Below, piece by piece: positions 43,701 through 51,354 of a stretch of DNA of 64,000 nucleotides. Position 1 is the first letter of the stretch. Each line of letters begins with the position of its first letter. The position numbers were made by a program, and so were the translations under genes. Under the pieces are notes generated by a model. That model was given only the letters and a program-made list of their open reading frames with translations. It had not been told where the DNA came from and made no database searches. The DNA comes from Planctomycetota bacterium (lineage in GTDB: Bacteria > Planctomycetota > Planctomycetia > Pirellulales > PALSA-1355), in contig QQVE01000005.1 in assembly GCA_003389325.1 (NCBI GenBank), positions 101,344-165,343 of the forward strand, read 5' to 3'.

Positions 43701-43874
43701 TTGCCGCTGGGCTTCGTCGGGTCCGTGGCAGGCATAGCAGTGGTTCGAAAGGATCTGCCGTACGTGGCGGTTGTAGTCGACCGCCTCGGGCGTAGTTGCC
43801 GGCTCGGCGGCGGCGAGCCGCACGCCACTTAGCAGCAGCATCCAGACAAGCAAACTCGACGAAGTGCGTCTCAT
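40755..43874 (-). CDS. PSD1 cytochrome-like, DUF1549 and DUF1553 protein with a jelly-roll insert
   Basis: A 1039-residue secreted protein. The signal peptide (SSLLVWMLLLSGVRLAAA) is followed by a PSD1 haem-binding-like domain (ILSNHCYACHGPDEAQRQ) and DUF1549 (DLTGLPPTPKQ, SPRYGERMAQKWLDLARYAD, LACTECHDHKYDPFTQREF with a second C-x2-C-H). Residues about 440-600 form a beta-rich insert with lectin/LamG character (GDTLVAHVWIDPADPPQEIM, GRWLRLEVPAQAVGLEPGT), suggesting carbohydrate or other ligand binding. DUF1553 follows (ARWLVDPSNPLVARVTVNRY, PSHPELLDWLAATFI, RCECTNTPLQALVLLNDPGF). Directly upstream of its DUF1501 partner. Confidence 0.9.
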   Translation of the reverse strand: MRRTSSSLLVWMLLLSGVRLAAAEPATTPEAVDYNRHVRQILSNHCYACHGPDEAQRQAGLRLDQKEPALAELDSGSRAIVPGASGKSELVARVTADDESLLMPPPDVGERLSDEEVAILRKWIDQGAEWDEHWAYQPIERPGVPPVFGAEWPKTQIDHFILARLERDGLQPEPEADKTTLIRRLSFDLTGLPPTPKQIDALLADESADAYERLVDRLLASPRYGERMAQKWLDLARYADTNGYHIDNHRSMWLYRDWVIDAFNRNKPFDQFVVEQMAGDLLPGATLKQKIASGFHRNVMVNFEGGADPAEYLSKYIVDRVTTTATVFLGTTLACTECHDHKYDPFTQREFYQLYAYFHNVPEQGLDGRQTNPKPSLRVPTEKQTEQLDALATQAEAVKKEIAQALAKHGENVPSEPVAPQQAPREFFWVDDALPEGAAVAEKDKSSWPLVASPHPVLNGERSIELKTSELGQHVFTGARRPLLIGEGDTLVAHVWIDPADPPQEIMLQFNDGASWEHRAFWGGDEIEWGSAGSPSRLAMGVLPPVGRWLRLEVPAQAVGLEPGTVVDGWACTQFGGRAFWDKLGIVSRMPQGPDLSTNQAAWELAERGRAKPAVPSAVAEALKVAADKRSDEQTRTVRDHFVRRYYAKTRAVFAPLEAKLAELEDERAKVRDSFPETMVMQEMEQPRDTFVLVRGDFRTFGEKVEPGVPAILPPLPADAPPNRLGLARWLVDPSNPLVARVTVNRYWQQYFGTGLVKTSEDFGSQGERPSHPELLDWLAATFIDSGWNIKALQKQIVMSATYRQASHVDPEKLTRDPENRLLARGPRFRLDAELIRDAALAAGGLLDPRIGGPSVSPYQPPGLWEQVGFGGEFSSQKYEQSHGADLYRRGIYVYVKRAMPYPPLVTFDAPNREVCTERCECTNTPLQALVLLNDPGFVEAARGLAQRMMTEGGDTPEDRIALGFRLCTARTPTPQEMRVLLRIYERQRARFQGDAESAKKLTSIGESPVPEGLDTAELAAWTAIGNLLLNLDETITKG

Positions 43875-44021
43875 CAGTTTGAAGCGGCGAGGACCGTGGG
43901 CGGGACAGAGAAGGCTTGCGGGCGCGATTGCGCCTGGTGCCTATTACAACACAGGGTGCAGCGAATGTCCAATTGGACGACTGCACGCCCGGGCGAGAAG
44001 CAGGGGCCGGCTGGACGTCCC

Positions 44022-45737
44022 CTAGGACGACGGCAGTCCTGCGTTGCGAACTGGCCGCTTGGCTTCGAGAACCATGACCGTGCGATCTTTTTCGTGGCTC
44101 AGCAAGTCCGGAAACTCGCGTGCCACGCGATAGTGCGGGGCCAACTCGTCGAGCCACTGCGGTTGGTAGCCGTAGGCGTTTACGTGCATCACGACGTAGT
44201 CGTATCGCGCGTGGGGAGCCTTGCCCAGGGCTTCGCCTAGCGAGGGCGCCTTGTGGCTCAATTCGGCTACAGGTAGCTTGGCGTAGAACTTCACGTAGGG
44301 GGAGTTGCAAAGGATGCCCGTCCCGGGTTCGGCTCGGCTTTCGATCCAGGCCGTGGCTTCCATCACCGGAACAAACTCGTAGTTCAAGCGTCGCAAGGTA
44401 TACGGCATCACGAGGCCGCAGCAAACCAGGAGCGTCGCCGCCGTGCAGACCTTCGTGAGCCGACCCACCCGGGCATCGTTGGCGCTTGCGTTGCGAGAGA
44501 GCGACGCCAGGCGACGTGCGACGCAGGCGCTTGATTCGACCAGTCCCAGGGCGGCAAACGGCATCGCCAAACCGACGAGCGGAATGACGTGGCGGTGGGC
44601 GATGTAGCCGGAGATGACGAACACCGTCATCAGCACGACAATGTGCAGGGCGCCCAGCAGCGAAAGGAACACGATCTGCACGATGGCCGGCCGTCGCCAG
44701 TACAGCGCCACGTCGCCGAACAGGTAGAATGGAATAAAGACGAACTTCAGGCCCTGGCAAATGCTGTTGATGAACGCGGCAAAGGCGCTCCCCACGACGG
44801 AAAGCACGAGCGCTGCGCTATAGCGAGCCTCGGGTGCCGGCGGGGCAGAAAGGTTCGGCGCGGGTCGAGGTTTTCCGGCGGGCGGCTTGGGAGCGGGACC
44901 AGGCTTTGGGACGGGGGCCACCGCGGCCGGCTGCTTCGGCCTGGCCGGCGGATCGCTGACTTCGGCTTCGGCCAGGCGCTCCAGATAGGTTGGCGCCGGC
45001 TTGGTCTTGAAGAACTGCAGTTGTTTGCTGGTCAGTTTGCCCGCCAAGACCATGTAGGGTGCCGCGACGACCAGCGCCGTCCCGGCCACGGCCGCGCAGG
45101 AGAAGCTCACTCGCCGCCACGGCCAACCCGCACGCCAGCCGTAGGCCGCCAGGACGGGGACCGCCACCAGAGCCACCTCGAGCCCTTCTGGGCGTATCCA
45201 GAAGGCGAGCCCGCTTGCCAACCCAGCGCCGGCCAGGCGCCGATATTCGCCGCGCGCGAGCCCCGTGGTCGCCAGCCAGGCGGCCAGCAGATAGAAGAAT
45301 GCATGCGGGACGTCACTTTGTGCATCGACGGCCAAGGTGCGTGGAAACGGGAGCACCGTGAAGCCGATGGCTGCGACGTTGGCGATCTTTTCGTCGAACA
45401 GATCGCGGGCGAACAACCACACCACGGCTACGCTCAGCAGGCCGCACACGAACGAAACGATCATCCCGCCCAGGACCCACACGTCGGGCTCACCGTGAAT
45501 GCCCAGCCAGCGGACCACCTGGCTCGCCGCCAGCAGCATCATCGGAAATCCCGGATGCTGGTCTTCGACCCGCATCGTGGCCAGCGGCGCCTCGGTCAAC
45601 TCGCGGGCAATGCGGATGAAGATAATGCCGTCGGCGCTGATCGTCGGTAGCCGCACCCACAGCACGGCTTGCAGCGCAGCGGCGAAGAGCAGGATGGCCA
45701 CCAGCGGAGTGTACGTGCGGCGGCGAGCGTCGTCCAT
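44022..45737 (-). CDS. Polytopic GT39-like glycosyltransferase
   Basis: A 571-residue integral membrane protein resembling ArnT/PMT-type GT-C glycosyltransferases, which move sugars from polyprenyl-phosphate donors on the periplasmic side. The first periplasmic loop holds RVEDQHPGFPMMLLAAS, with the acidic pair and H-P motif expected near the active site. About 11 TM segments are visible. A Pro/Lys-rich stretch (about residues 262-305; KPGPAPKPPAGKPRPAP) lies between TM helices where the family normally has a short loop. The C-terminal soluble part is short. It lies 3 bp downstream of the sugar-transferase gene, so it belongs to the surface-polysaccharide locus. Confidence 0.75.
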   Translation of the reverse strand: MDDARRRTYTPLVAILLFAAALQAVLWVRLPTISADGIIFIRIARELTEAPLATMRVEDQHPGFPMMLLAASQVVRWLGIHGEPDVWVLGGMIVSFVCGLLSVAVVWLFARDLFDEKIANVAAIGFTVLPFPRTLAVDAQSDVPHAFFYLLAAWLATTGLARGEYRRLAGAGLASGLAFWIRPEGLEVALVAVPVLAAYGWRAGWPWRRVSFSCAAVAGTALVVAAPYMVLAGKLTSKQLQFFKTKPAPTYLERLAEAEVSDPPARPKQPAAVAPVPKPGPAPKPPAGKPRPAPNLSAPPAPEARYSAALVLSVVGSAFAAFINSICQGLKFVFIPFYLFGDVALYWRRPAIVQIVFLSLLGALHIVVLMTVFVISGYIAHRHVIPLVGLAMPFAALGLVESSACVARRLASLSRNASANDARVGRLTKVCTAATLLVCCGLVMPYTLRRLNYEFVPVMEATAWIESRAEPGTGILCNSPYVKFYAKLPVAELSHKAPSLGEALGKAPHARYDYVVMHVNAYGYQPQWLDELAPHYRVAREFPDLLSHEKDRTVMVLEAKRPVRNAGLPSS

Positions 45738-45740
45738 CGG

Positions 45741-46424
45741 CTAACACCCGTTCTGATCGACGAGGATCCGGAAGGGGGTCAACAGCATGATGCGAACGTT
45801 CATCCACAGCGACCAGTGGCGAACGTAGTACAAGTCGAACTCGACGCGCTTTTCGATCGACGAGTCTCCCCGCCAACCGTTGATTTGGGCCCAGCCCGTC
45901 AGGCCGGGCAGCACGTCGTGCCGCCGGGCATAGCCGGGGATTCGTTGAGAAAACTCTCGGACGAAAAAGGGGCGTTCCGGTCGCGGGCCCACCAGGCTCA
46001 TCTCGCCCCGCAGCACGTTGAGCAATTGGGGCAACTCGTCGAGGCAGAAACGCCGCAGCAGGTTGCCGATCGGCGTGCAGCGCGGATCGCCGCGCCGGGC
46101 CCACACTGGGCCGCTTTCGGCTTCGGCGTTGAGCCGCATCGTGCGGAACTTGTAGATCGTAAATGTCTTGCCGCCCAGGCCGACACGGTCCTGATGGTAA
46201 AGGGCCGGCCCGCGGCTGGTTAGCTTTACCAGCGCCGCGATTGCCAGCATCGGCAGGGCCAACAACGCAAGTGCCGCGGCCGAAAGCACGATGTCGAGCA
46301 GGCGGCTAAGCCGCCGCGACACGACGCCCCGCCCGGTGACGAGTCGGCGGGTACGAAAGGCTTGCCTGCTCCGCGCTCTCTCTCTAGATGCGGTGCCAAT
46401 GGCGGAGATGGATCGCGACTTCAT
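45741..46424 (-). CDS. Initiating sugar-phosphate transferase (bacterial sugar transferase family)
   Basis: A 227-residue monotopic phosphoglycosyl transferase that attaches the first sugar-1-phosphate to undecaprenyl phosphate. One membrane helix (about 44-64, IVLSAAALALLALPMLAIAA) is followed by the catalytic signature YKFRTMRLNAE, LRRFCLDELPQLLNVLRGEMSLVG, PRPERPFFVREF and GLTGWAQINGWRGD. The catalytic Asp-Glu pair is in LDELPQ. It lacks the long N-terminal membrane domain of WbaP/WcaJ and so is a short, PglC-like form. The sugar (galactose, glucose or N-acetylhexosamine) cannot be told. It starts divergently from the ABC exporter and is followed 3 bp later by the GT39-like gene. Confidence 0.93.
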   Translation of the reverse strand: MKSRSISAIGTASRERARSRQAFRTRRLVTGRGVVSRRLSRLLDIVLSAAALALLALPMLAIAALVKLTSRGPALYHQDRVGLGGKTFTIYKFRTMRLNAEAESGPVWARRGDPRCTPIGNLLRRFCLDELPQLLNVLRGEMSLVGPRPERPFFVREFSQRIPGYARRHDVLPGLTGWAQINGWRGDSSIEKRVEFDLYYVRHWSLWMNVRIMLLTPFRILVDQNGC

Positions 46425-46448
46425 CGGCCTGCTGCTAGCGGGGTAGAC

Positions 46449-46486
46449 ATGCCGGACAGCTGTAAAGATGCCGGACGGCTGTAAAG
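46449..46486. repeat. 19-bp tandem direct repeat (two copies)
   Basis: ATGCCGGACAGCTGTAAAG at 46449-46467 is repeated at once as ATGCCGGACGGCTGTAAAG (46468-46486), with one difference. It lies 24 bp upstream of the sugar-transferase start in the divergent control region of the polysaccharide locus, so it could be a pair of regulator sites, or a simple duplication. Confidence 0.6.
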
Positions 46487-46583
46487 GGGCGACCTTATAG
46501 CAACGTTGCCCCAGCCGGTCCAGATCACCTTCGTTCGCTGCAAGCGTCCGATGAAGTTATCCACGCTAGCGGTCAGGGATCTG

Positions 46584-46613
46584 TTGACTCGGCGCGCCTC
46601 CAGCGTGTATAGC
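46584..46613 (+). promoter_or_regulatory. Sigma-70-like promoter for the ABC exporter
   Basis: TTGACT (46584-46589, five of six -35 consensus bases) and TATAGC (46608-46613, four of six -10 bases) are separated by 18 bp. The first usable start codon of the permease gene is at 46631, so a transcript from here would have a short leader. Confidence 0.45.
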
Positions 46614-46630
46614 CCTGCACGCCGAAGGCG

Positions 46631-47461
46631 GTGTACGGCCGCGGCTCATGGCAAAGGATTGCAGAATTGACGACCCCGGCCCTCGCACAACGCCGGCTTT
46701 CGAGCCGGACGGTGATCTACTATCGCGACCTGCTCCTGGTCTTGCTGTCCAAGGAGTTCAAGGTCCGTTACAAGAGCACCTTCATGGGGTACGCCTGGAG
46801 CGTGCTCCATCCGCTCATGCTGGCGATGATCTTCTCTGTGTTCTTCCGCATGTTCATGCGGGTTCCCGATTACACCCTGTACCTGATCGCGGGACTGTTC
46901 CCGTGGCAGTGGATCGCCAACACGTGCACCGGGGCCACCGGGTATTTCCTGGGGAACGCGGGTCTGATCAAGAAGGTGCGCTTCCACCGCTCGATGCTGG
47001 TGCTCTCCAGCGTGTTCAACGACTCGATCCACTTCGTCTGCTCGCTGCCGGTCGTACTGGGCTTCGTGTGGTACTACGAGAGAACCCCGCAGTGGTCTTG
47101 GCTGTGGCTAGTGCCGGCCCTGATTGCGGTGCAGGCGGTGATGCTGGTCGGCGTCGGCCTGGCCATCGCCACCTGCAACTTGTTTTTTCGGGACTTGGAA
47201 CGGCTGACGTCGCTAGTCGTGCAGATGCTGTTCTATCTGACCCCCATCGTGTACCAGCCCGACATGCTGCCGCCTTCCTATCACTGGGTGCTGTACGCCA
47301 ACCCGTTTGCCAATTTGATCCTTTGCTGGCACGGCGTTTTTTACGGCGGCGGCGTCGAGCTGCTGCATCTGGCCGCGGCTGCCGGCTGGGCCATCGTGCT
47401 GGCGGCCGTTGGTGCCGGGATCTACCGCGCCAAGGTGTGGAGGTTTGCCGAAATTGTCTAG
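46631..47461 (+). CDS. Polysaccharide ABC exporter, permease subunit (Wzm type)
   Basis: A 276-residue ABC-2-type permease with six hydrophobic segments. The start of the core (DLLLVLLSKEFKVRYKSTFMGYAWSVLHPL) has the K-x-R-Y-K-x-x-x-L/M-G-x-x-W pattern of O-antigen/teichoic acid exporters, and ITxCLVRVPDY-type loops follow (MRVPDYTLYLIAGLFPW); the ending VYQPDMLPPSYHWVLYANP is equally typical. It should form a dimer channel with the next-gene ATPase and export a lipid-linked glycan. The start is uncertain: GTG 46631 is the earliest; TTG 46667 and GTG 46709 also fit. Confidence 0.92.
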   Translation: MYGRGSWQRIAELTTPALAQRRLSSRTVIYYRDLLLVLLSKEFKVRYKSTFMGYAWSVLHPLMLAMIFSVFFRMFMRVPDYTLYLIAGLFPWQWIANTCTGATGYFLGNAGLIKKVRFHRSMLVLSSVFNDSIHFVCSLPVVLGFVWYYERTPQWSWLWLVPALIAVQAVMLVGVGLAIATCNLFFRDLERLTSLVVQMLFYLTPIVYQPDMLPPSYHWVLYANPFANLILCWHGVFYGGGVELLHLAAAAGWAIVLAAVGAGIYRAKVWRFAEIV

Positions 47462-48209
47462 AGAAGTGGCGATCCGCCTGCAAGGCGTCTCGAAACGCTA
47501 CTACCTGGGGACGCCCGTTGGCGACGGGCTGAAGCATCTCCTGCTGCATCTGCCAAGCCAGATCAAGGCGATCCGGCAGCGGAAGCCGTTCGATGCGCTG
47601 GTCGACATATCGTTCGACGTGCATCGCGGCGAGTGTTTGAGCCTGATCGGACGCAACGGTGCCGGCAAGAGCACGACGCTGGGCATGATTGCCGGCGTGC
47701 TGAAACCGTCGGCCGGAACGCTGGAAACGCACGGCCGCATCTCGCCGCTGCTGGAGTTGGGGGCCGGCTTCAACCAGCAGCTCACGGGCCGCGAAAACAT
47801 CATGCTCAACGGCGTCATGCTGGGCCTGACCCGACGCGAGGTGCGCGAGCGGACTGCCGAAATCATCGCTTTCTCGGAACTCGAGGACTTTATCGACGCT
47901 CCGCTGCGGACGTATTCTTCCGGCATGATCGTGCGGTTGGGTTTTTCGGTCGCGGTGCACCTCGATCCCGATATCCTGCTGGTCGACGAGGTGTTAGCAG
48001 TCGGCGATGCGCGCTTCCGGCAGAAGTGCCTCGAGCGGATGAAGCAGTTCCGCAGCCGCGGGACCACGATGGTCTTCGTCAGCCACGACGTGGGCACGGT
48101 GGCCAAGATCAGCGACCGCGTGGCATTCCTCGAGTCGGGACGCTTGGTCGAGATCGGCGATCCGGCCAAAGCAATCGAAGCGTACCAAGGCCGGCTCCGC
48201 GCGGCGTGA
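47454..48209 (+). CDS. Polysaccharide ABC exporter, ATP-binding subunit (Wzt type)
   Basis: A 251-residue ATPase with Walker A SLIGRNGAGKSTTLGMI, the signature YSSGMIVRLGFSVAVH (Y-S-S-G-M form usual in Wzt/TagH ATPases), Walker B DILLVDEVLAVGD and the H-loop MVFVSHDVGTVAK. The G-loop-like PVGDG insert near residue 20 is also seen in exporters. It ends right after the nucleotide-binding domain and so lacks the C-terminal glycan-binding domain present in E. coli O9a-type Wzt. The start is uncertain: TTG 47454 has GGAGG ten bases upstream and overlaps the permease stop by 8 bp; GTG 47466 is the alternative. Confidence 0.9.
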   Translation: MSREVAIRLQGVSKRYYLGTPVGDGLKHLLLHLPSQIKAIRQRKPFDALVDISFDVHRGECLSLIGRNGAGKSTTLGMIAGVLKPSAGTLETHGRISPLLELGAGFNQQLTGRENIMLNGVMLGLTRREVRERTAEIIAFSELEDFIDAPLRTYSSGMIVRLGFSVAVHLDPDILLVDEVLAVGDARFRQKCLERMKQFRSRGTTMVFVSHDVGTVAKISDRVAFLESGRLVEIGDPAKAIEAYQGRLRAA

Positions 48210-48336
48210 ACTCGGCGAATCAGGGTTTTGTCGATCGCCGGAATCGACTATAGGGCACGTCTCCCAATCCTGATTCGTAAGTGCAGGCCCATCTATCGCA
48301 GCGCCATTCTTCGCGTGCGGTCTCGACGGAAGGGCG

Positions 48337-49410
48337 ATGAAAAGAAACCTGGTGGATAGCGGTCGCGGCCTCGATTCGGAGCTGGAATCGGTCTGCCGGT
48401 TGTTCGCTCCCGACGCGGACGGCGAGCTCTTCGCATCGCTACGGCGCAGGGCGCGGTCGCCGTTGCAGGTGCCGTTCTACTACCTCGACCTCGTGCGGTC
48501 GGGCCAGCACGCTACGACGAACGGCTGCGCTGCCAAGCCCACGGCTGAAGACGTCGACTTGGCCTATCGCGCGATTCTGCAGCGTCCGCCGGAGAGCCGG
48601 GCCATCGTCCGGCATCAGGTCGAAACGTGCCAGGACGCGAGGCAGTTGGCAATCGCGCTATTGACTAGCCGGGAAGCGACCCTGCAGATGCCCAGATTCG
48701 TTGCCCGGGCGTTTCCTCATGCCCGCCGCCTATGGCACGTTCACATCCCCAAGACGGCCGGCACGAGCTTTTTCCTCGCGGCGACGCAGAACGGATGGGG
48801 ATACGTCAACACGAACATGCTAGCCGGAGCCGTCGGCTCAGAAGAAAGCGTAGCCGCGGGCCTCCGGTTGGACCCCGAAACGGCTGGCAGCGGCATCGTC
48901 TCGGGGCACTGGAAACTACATCAGTTCATGGATTGCGTCGGGCCTTTTGATCGCGTTGTTACCTTCGTCCGCGAACCGCTCGAGTTCCTGATTTCCTCGT
49001 ACAACTACGCGGTGGACGTCGTTTCGGGCCGCGATAATGTGCATTCGGACGACCCGGGACCGTTCTTAAAACGCGGACTCGATCCGGAGAGCTTTGCCAA
49101 TTCGTTCCGCCGTGGTTTTTTCGTGGCGAACGTGCAGTGTTCGTACCTCGCTCCCGAGGCAACGTCCGAGGCGGCGTTGCGCAATCTGGCCCAGTGCGGC
49201 GGCGACGTGTATCCTGCCGACGCCGCAGACCGAGCCCTGGCAGAATTCTTTCCCAGTGCTCCGCCCAAGCGCGCGAACGTTTCCAACAAGCACGTGCGCC
49301 CGCTCGATCCCGATTCCGACCTGCGGGAAGAGTTGCTCGCGCAAAACCACCACGACTACGCGCTGTACGAAGTAGCGCGACGGCGCAATCGGGAACTGCG
49401 GGCCGCGTGA
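48337..49410 (+). CDS. Sulfotransferase-like protein with a DUF4214-like N-terminal part
   Basis: A 357-residue protein. The core has the 5'-phosphosulfate loop HIPKTAGTSFFLAAT (from H136; K139-T-A-G-T-S) and the 3'-phosphate segment VVTFVREPLEFLISSYNY (R212, S220, S221), the two binding sites for PAPS in sulfotransferases. N-terminal residues about 70-115 (DVDLAYRAILQRPPESRAI, ALLTSREA) resemble the DUF4214 helical repeat found with planctomycete and proteobacterial surface polysaccharide enzymes. It should move sulfate to a carbohydrate or lipid-linked glycan, but the acceptor is unknown. It sits in the polysaccharide locus right after the exporter genes. Confidence 0.8.
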   Translation: MKRNLVDSGRGLDSELESVCRLFAPDADGELFASLRRRARSPLQVPFYYLDLVRSGQHATTNGCAAKPTAEDVDLAYRAILQRPPESRAIVRHQVETCQDARQLAIALLTSREATLQMPRFVARAFPHARRLWHVHIPKTAGTSFFLAATQNGWGYVNTNMLAGAVGSEESVAAGLRLDPETAGSGIVSGHWKLHQFMDCVGPFDRVVTFVREPLEFLISSYNYAVDVVSGRDNVHSDDPGPFLKRGLDPESFANSFRRGFFVANVQCSYLAPEATSEAALRNLAQCGGDVYPADAADRALAEFFPSAPPKRANVSNKHVRPLDPDSDLREELLAQNHHDYALYEVARRRNRELRAA

Positions 49411-49679
49411 CCTGCGGGGCCGCCCGGATCTGCCCGGCAAGCCGCTTTTCGCGCTGAAGTGGTGCGTGCCTCTTCGTCTCTCGACGCGTCCCCCGGTGGC
49501 CGGCGCATCGCTGCTAGCACCGCCGCGAAATGGCACTTTGCAGATTGGGGTTTCTGCGACCGTGGCCAGGGTGCTACGTTTGCGTAAGCCGAGGGCGGGT
49601 GCGATCCAAGAGATCTGCGGCTCTCGGTCCGCGAAGGGGGCGTCTGGAAGCGCGCCCGGCCTGCAAGGGATTGTGAAAC

Positions 49680-51176
49680 ATGGCGCGTTCGCGATTGCGT
49701 GTCCTCTTGGACCTCTCCATGGCGGGGCGTGGCTACTGCGGCATCGCGCAGGACGTGCGGCTGCTCTACAAGACGTTGGCCCTGTGTCCCGAGATCGATG
49801 TGACGGGCCTCGTCTATCGACCCCAGAAGTTCGCCCGCTGGCACCGCTTTGCGCGGGCGAATGCTCCGCGGTCGGCGCGGGCCGCCAATCAGGCCGAGTT
49901 CTTGTGGAAGCTGGCCGAGCCCAGGATCGACTGGCCGACGTTCGGGATGGCGCGGTGGCTGGAGCAGCTTCGCGTCGTGGGGAGTACGCTGGCGGCCCCC
50001 GGCCCGCGCATGGACGAGTTGGATACCGAAAAATTCTGGCCGACGCTCTGGCGGCTGCTGTTTTCGCAAACGCTCTCGCCGAAGGACGTGCCGCTGATCC
50101 AGCGCGGCAAGTTCGTGCTCTCCAACTTTTCGGACGGAATGGTGTTTGCCCGCACATTTTCCAATCGCCGGCCTCTGCCGCTGGATACGCGTGGCTACGA
50201 CTTTCTGATCGTGCAGGGCCCTCGCAGCTTTCGCACGAGCCCCGGCACTCAGCAGATCGTGCGCTACCACGACATGATCCCGATTCTCGAGCCCGACACG
50301 ATGGCCAATCCGCTCGTGATTCGCTGGCACGACCGCGCCATTCGCGAGAACCGTGCCGGCCATTTCGTGTGCAACTCGGAACCGACGCGCGATCAGTTGG
50401 TGCGCGTGCATCCGGAGCTGGCGGAGCGGAGCGCAACGATTCCCTATGCTCTTTCGGAGGTGTATCGGTCGGAGCGGAACACGGCGGCGTTGCGTTCCAT
50501 CATTACGCAACGTCGCTCACCGGCCAGCGGCGCGGGACCCAAGCCGGCCGCGGGCTGGCGGTATATCATGAGCGTCTCCACCTTGGAGCCGCGCAAGAAC
50601 TTCCTGAACCTGATTCGCGCGTTCACCCAACTGAAGGAGACTTCGGGCGACAGGCGGCTGAAGCTCGTGATCGTCGGCAGCCCCGGCTGGAGCTATCAAC
50701 CGATCATGGCGGCCGTGCGGAGTCTCGTCGAGCGCGGGCACGTGATTCACTTGGAGGACGTTTCGCCCGAGGAACTGCGTGTGCTGTACACGCATACTGA
50801 GGCGCTGGTGTTTCCGTCGACGGCCGAGGGCTTTGGGTTCCCGCCGCTCGAGGCCCTCGCGTGTGGTGTGCCGGTCATCGCCTCGGACCTGGCGGCACAT
50901 CGCTGGGTGCTCGACGATGCAGCGTTGTATTGCCACCCCCACGATGTGTCGACGATCGCCGCGGCGATCAAGCGGCTCGTGCTATCAGACGAATCGAGCG
51001 CTCTGCGGCGGGGTCTGTTGGCCCGCGGCCGTGAGCGTGTCGCCCGGTTCAGCCGCGAGCGGTGCAGCGACGAGTGGCTGCAATTGCTGACCCGCCTGCG
51101 CGAGGAGGCGCCGGAGCGTGGCGGCGACGCCAAGCGAGTTGCGGCCGAACAGCGCGATACGAGGAAGATCGCGTGA
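49680..51176 (+). CDS. GT4-type glycosyltransferase, first of a tandem pair
   Basis: A 498-residue GT-B glycosyltransferase. The N-terminal domain starts RLRVLLDLSMAGRGYCGIAQD and contains an unusually long stretch (about residues 60-165) before YDFLIVQGPRSFRTSPGTQQ and VRYHDMIPIL. The C-terminal domain has MSVSTLEPRKNFLNLIRAF, KLVIVGSPGWSY and the donor site PSTAEGFGFPPLEALACGVP (E-G-F-G-F-P-P-L-E). The last of these is the Glu-x7-Glu signature of retaining GT4 enzymes. Sugar and linkage are unknown. It is a clear paralogue of the next gene, with shared blocks (QDVRLLYKTL / QDTRLLYKTL). Confidence 0.9.
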   Translation: MARSRLRVLLDLSMAGRGYCGIAQDVRLLYKTLALCPEIDVTGLVYRPQKFARWHRFARANAPRSARAANQAEFLWKLAEPRIDWPTFGMARWLEQLRVVGSTLAAPGPRMDELDTEKFWPTLWRLLFSQTLSPKDVPLIQRGKFVLSNFSDGMVFARTFSNRRPLPLDTRGYDFLIVQGPRSFRTSPGTQQIVRYHDMIPILEPDTMANPLVIRWHDRAIRENRAGHFVCNSEPTRDQLVRVHPELAERSATIPYALSEVYRSERNTAALRSIITQRRSPASGAGPKPAAGWRYIMSVSTLEPRKNFLNLIRAFTQLKETSGDRRLKLVIVGSPGWSYQPIMAAVRSLVERGHVIHLEDVSPEELRVLYTHTEALVFPSTAEGFGFPPLEALACGVPVIASDLAAHRWVLDDAALYCHPHDVSTIAAAIKRLVLSDESSALRRGLLARGRERVARFSRERCSDEWLQLLTRLREEAPERGGDAKRVAAEQRDTRKIA

Positions 51177-51354
51177 TGGCTACCCATGGCGCGCGCCTTG
51201 ACTGACCTTTGTAGAAATCGAAGCGTATGTTAGTTTTTCCGGCCGACAAAAAGCTCCCACCTACCCGACTCGACCCGAGCGCGACACTTTCGGCTCGTTT
51301 CGAAAGCCTGCCCGCTTCGGCACTTGATCCGCTGACCCGCGGCGGAAGAGCGAC

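Noticed and set aside
46449..46486. CRISPR-type repeat
   Set aside because: There are only two units, directly adjacent without a spacer, and no cas genes are present anywhere in the window.
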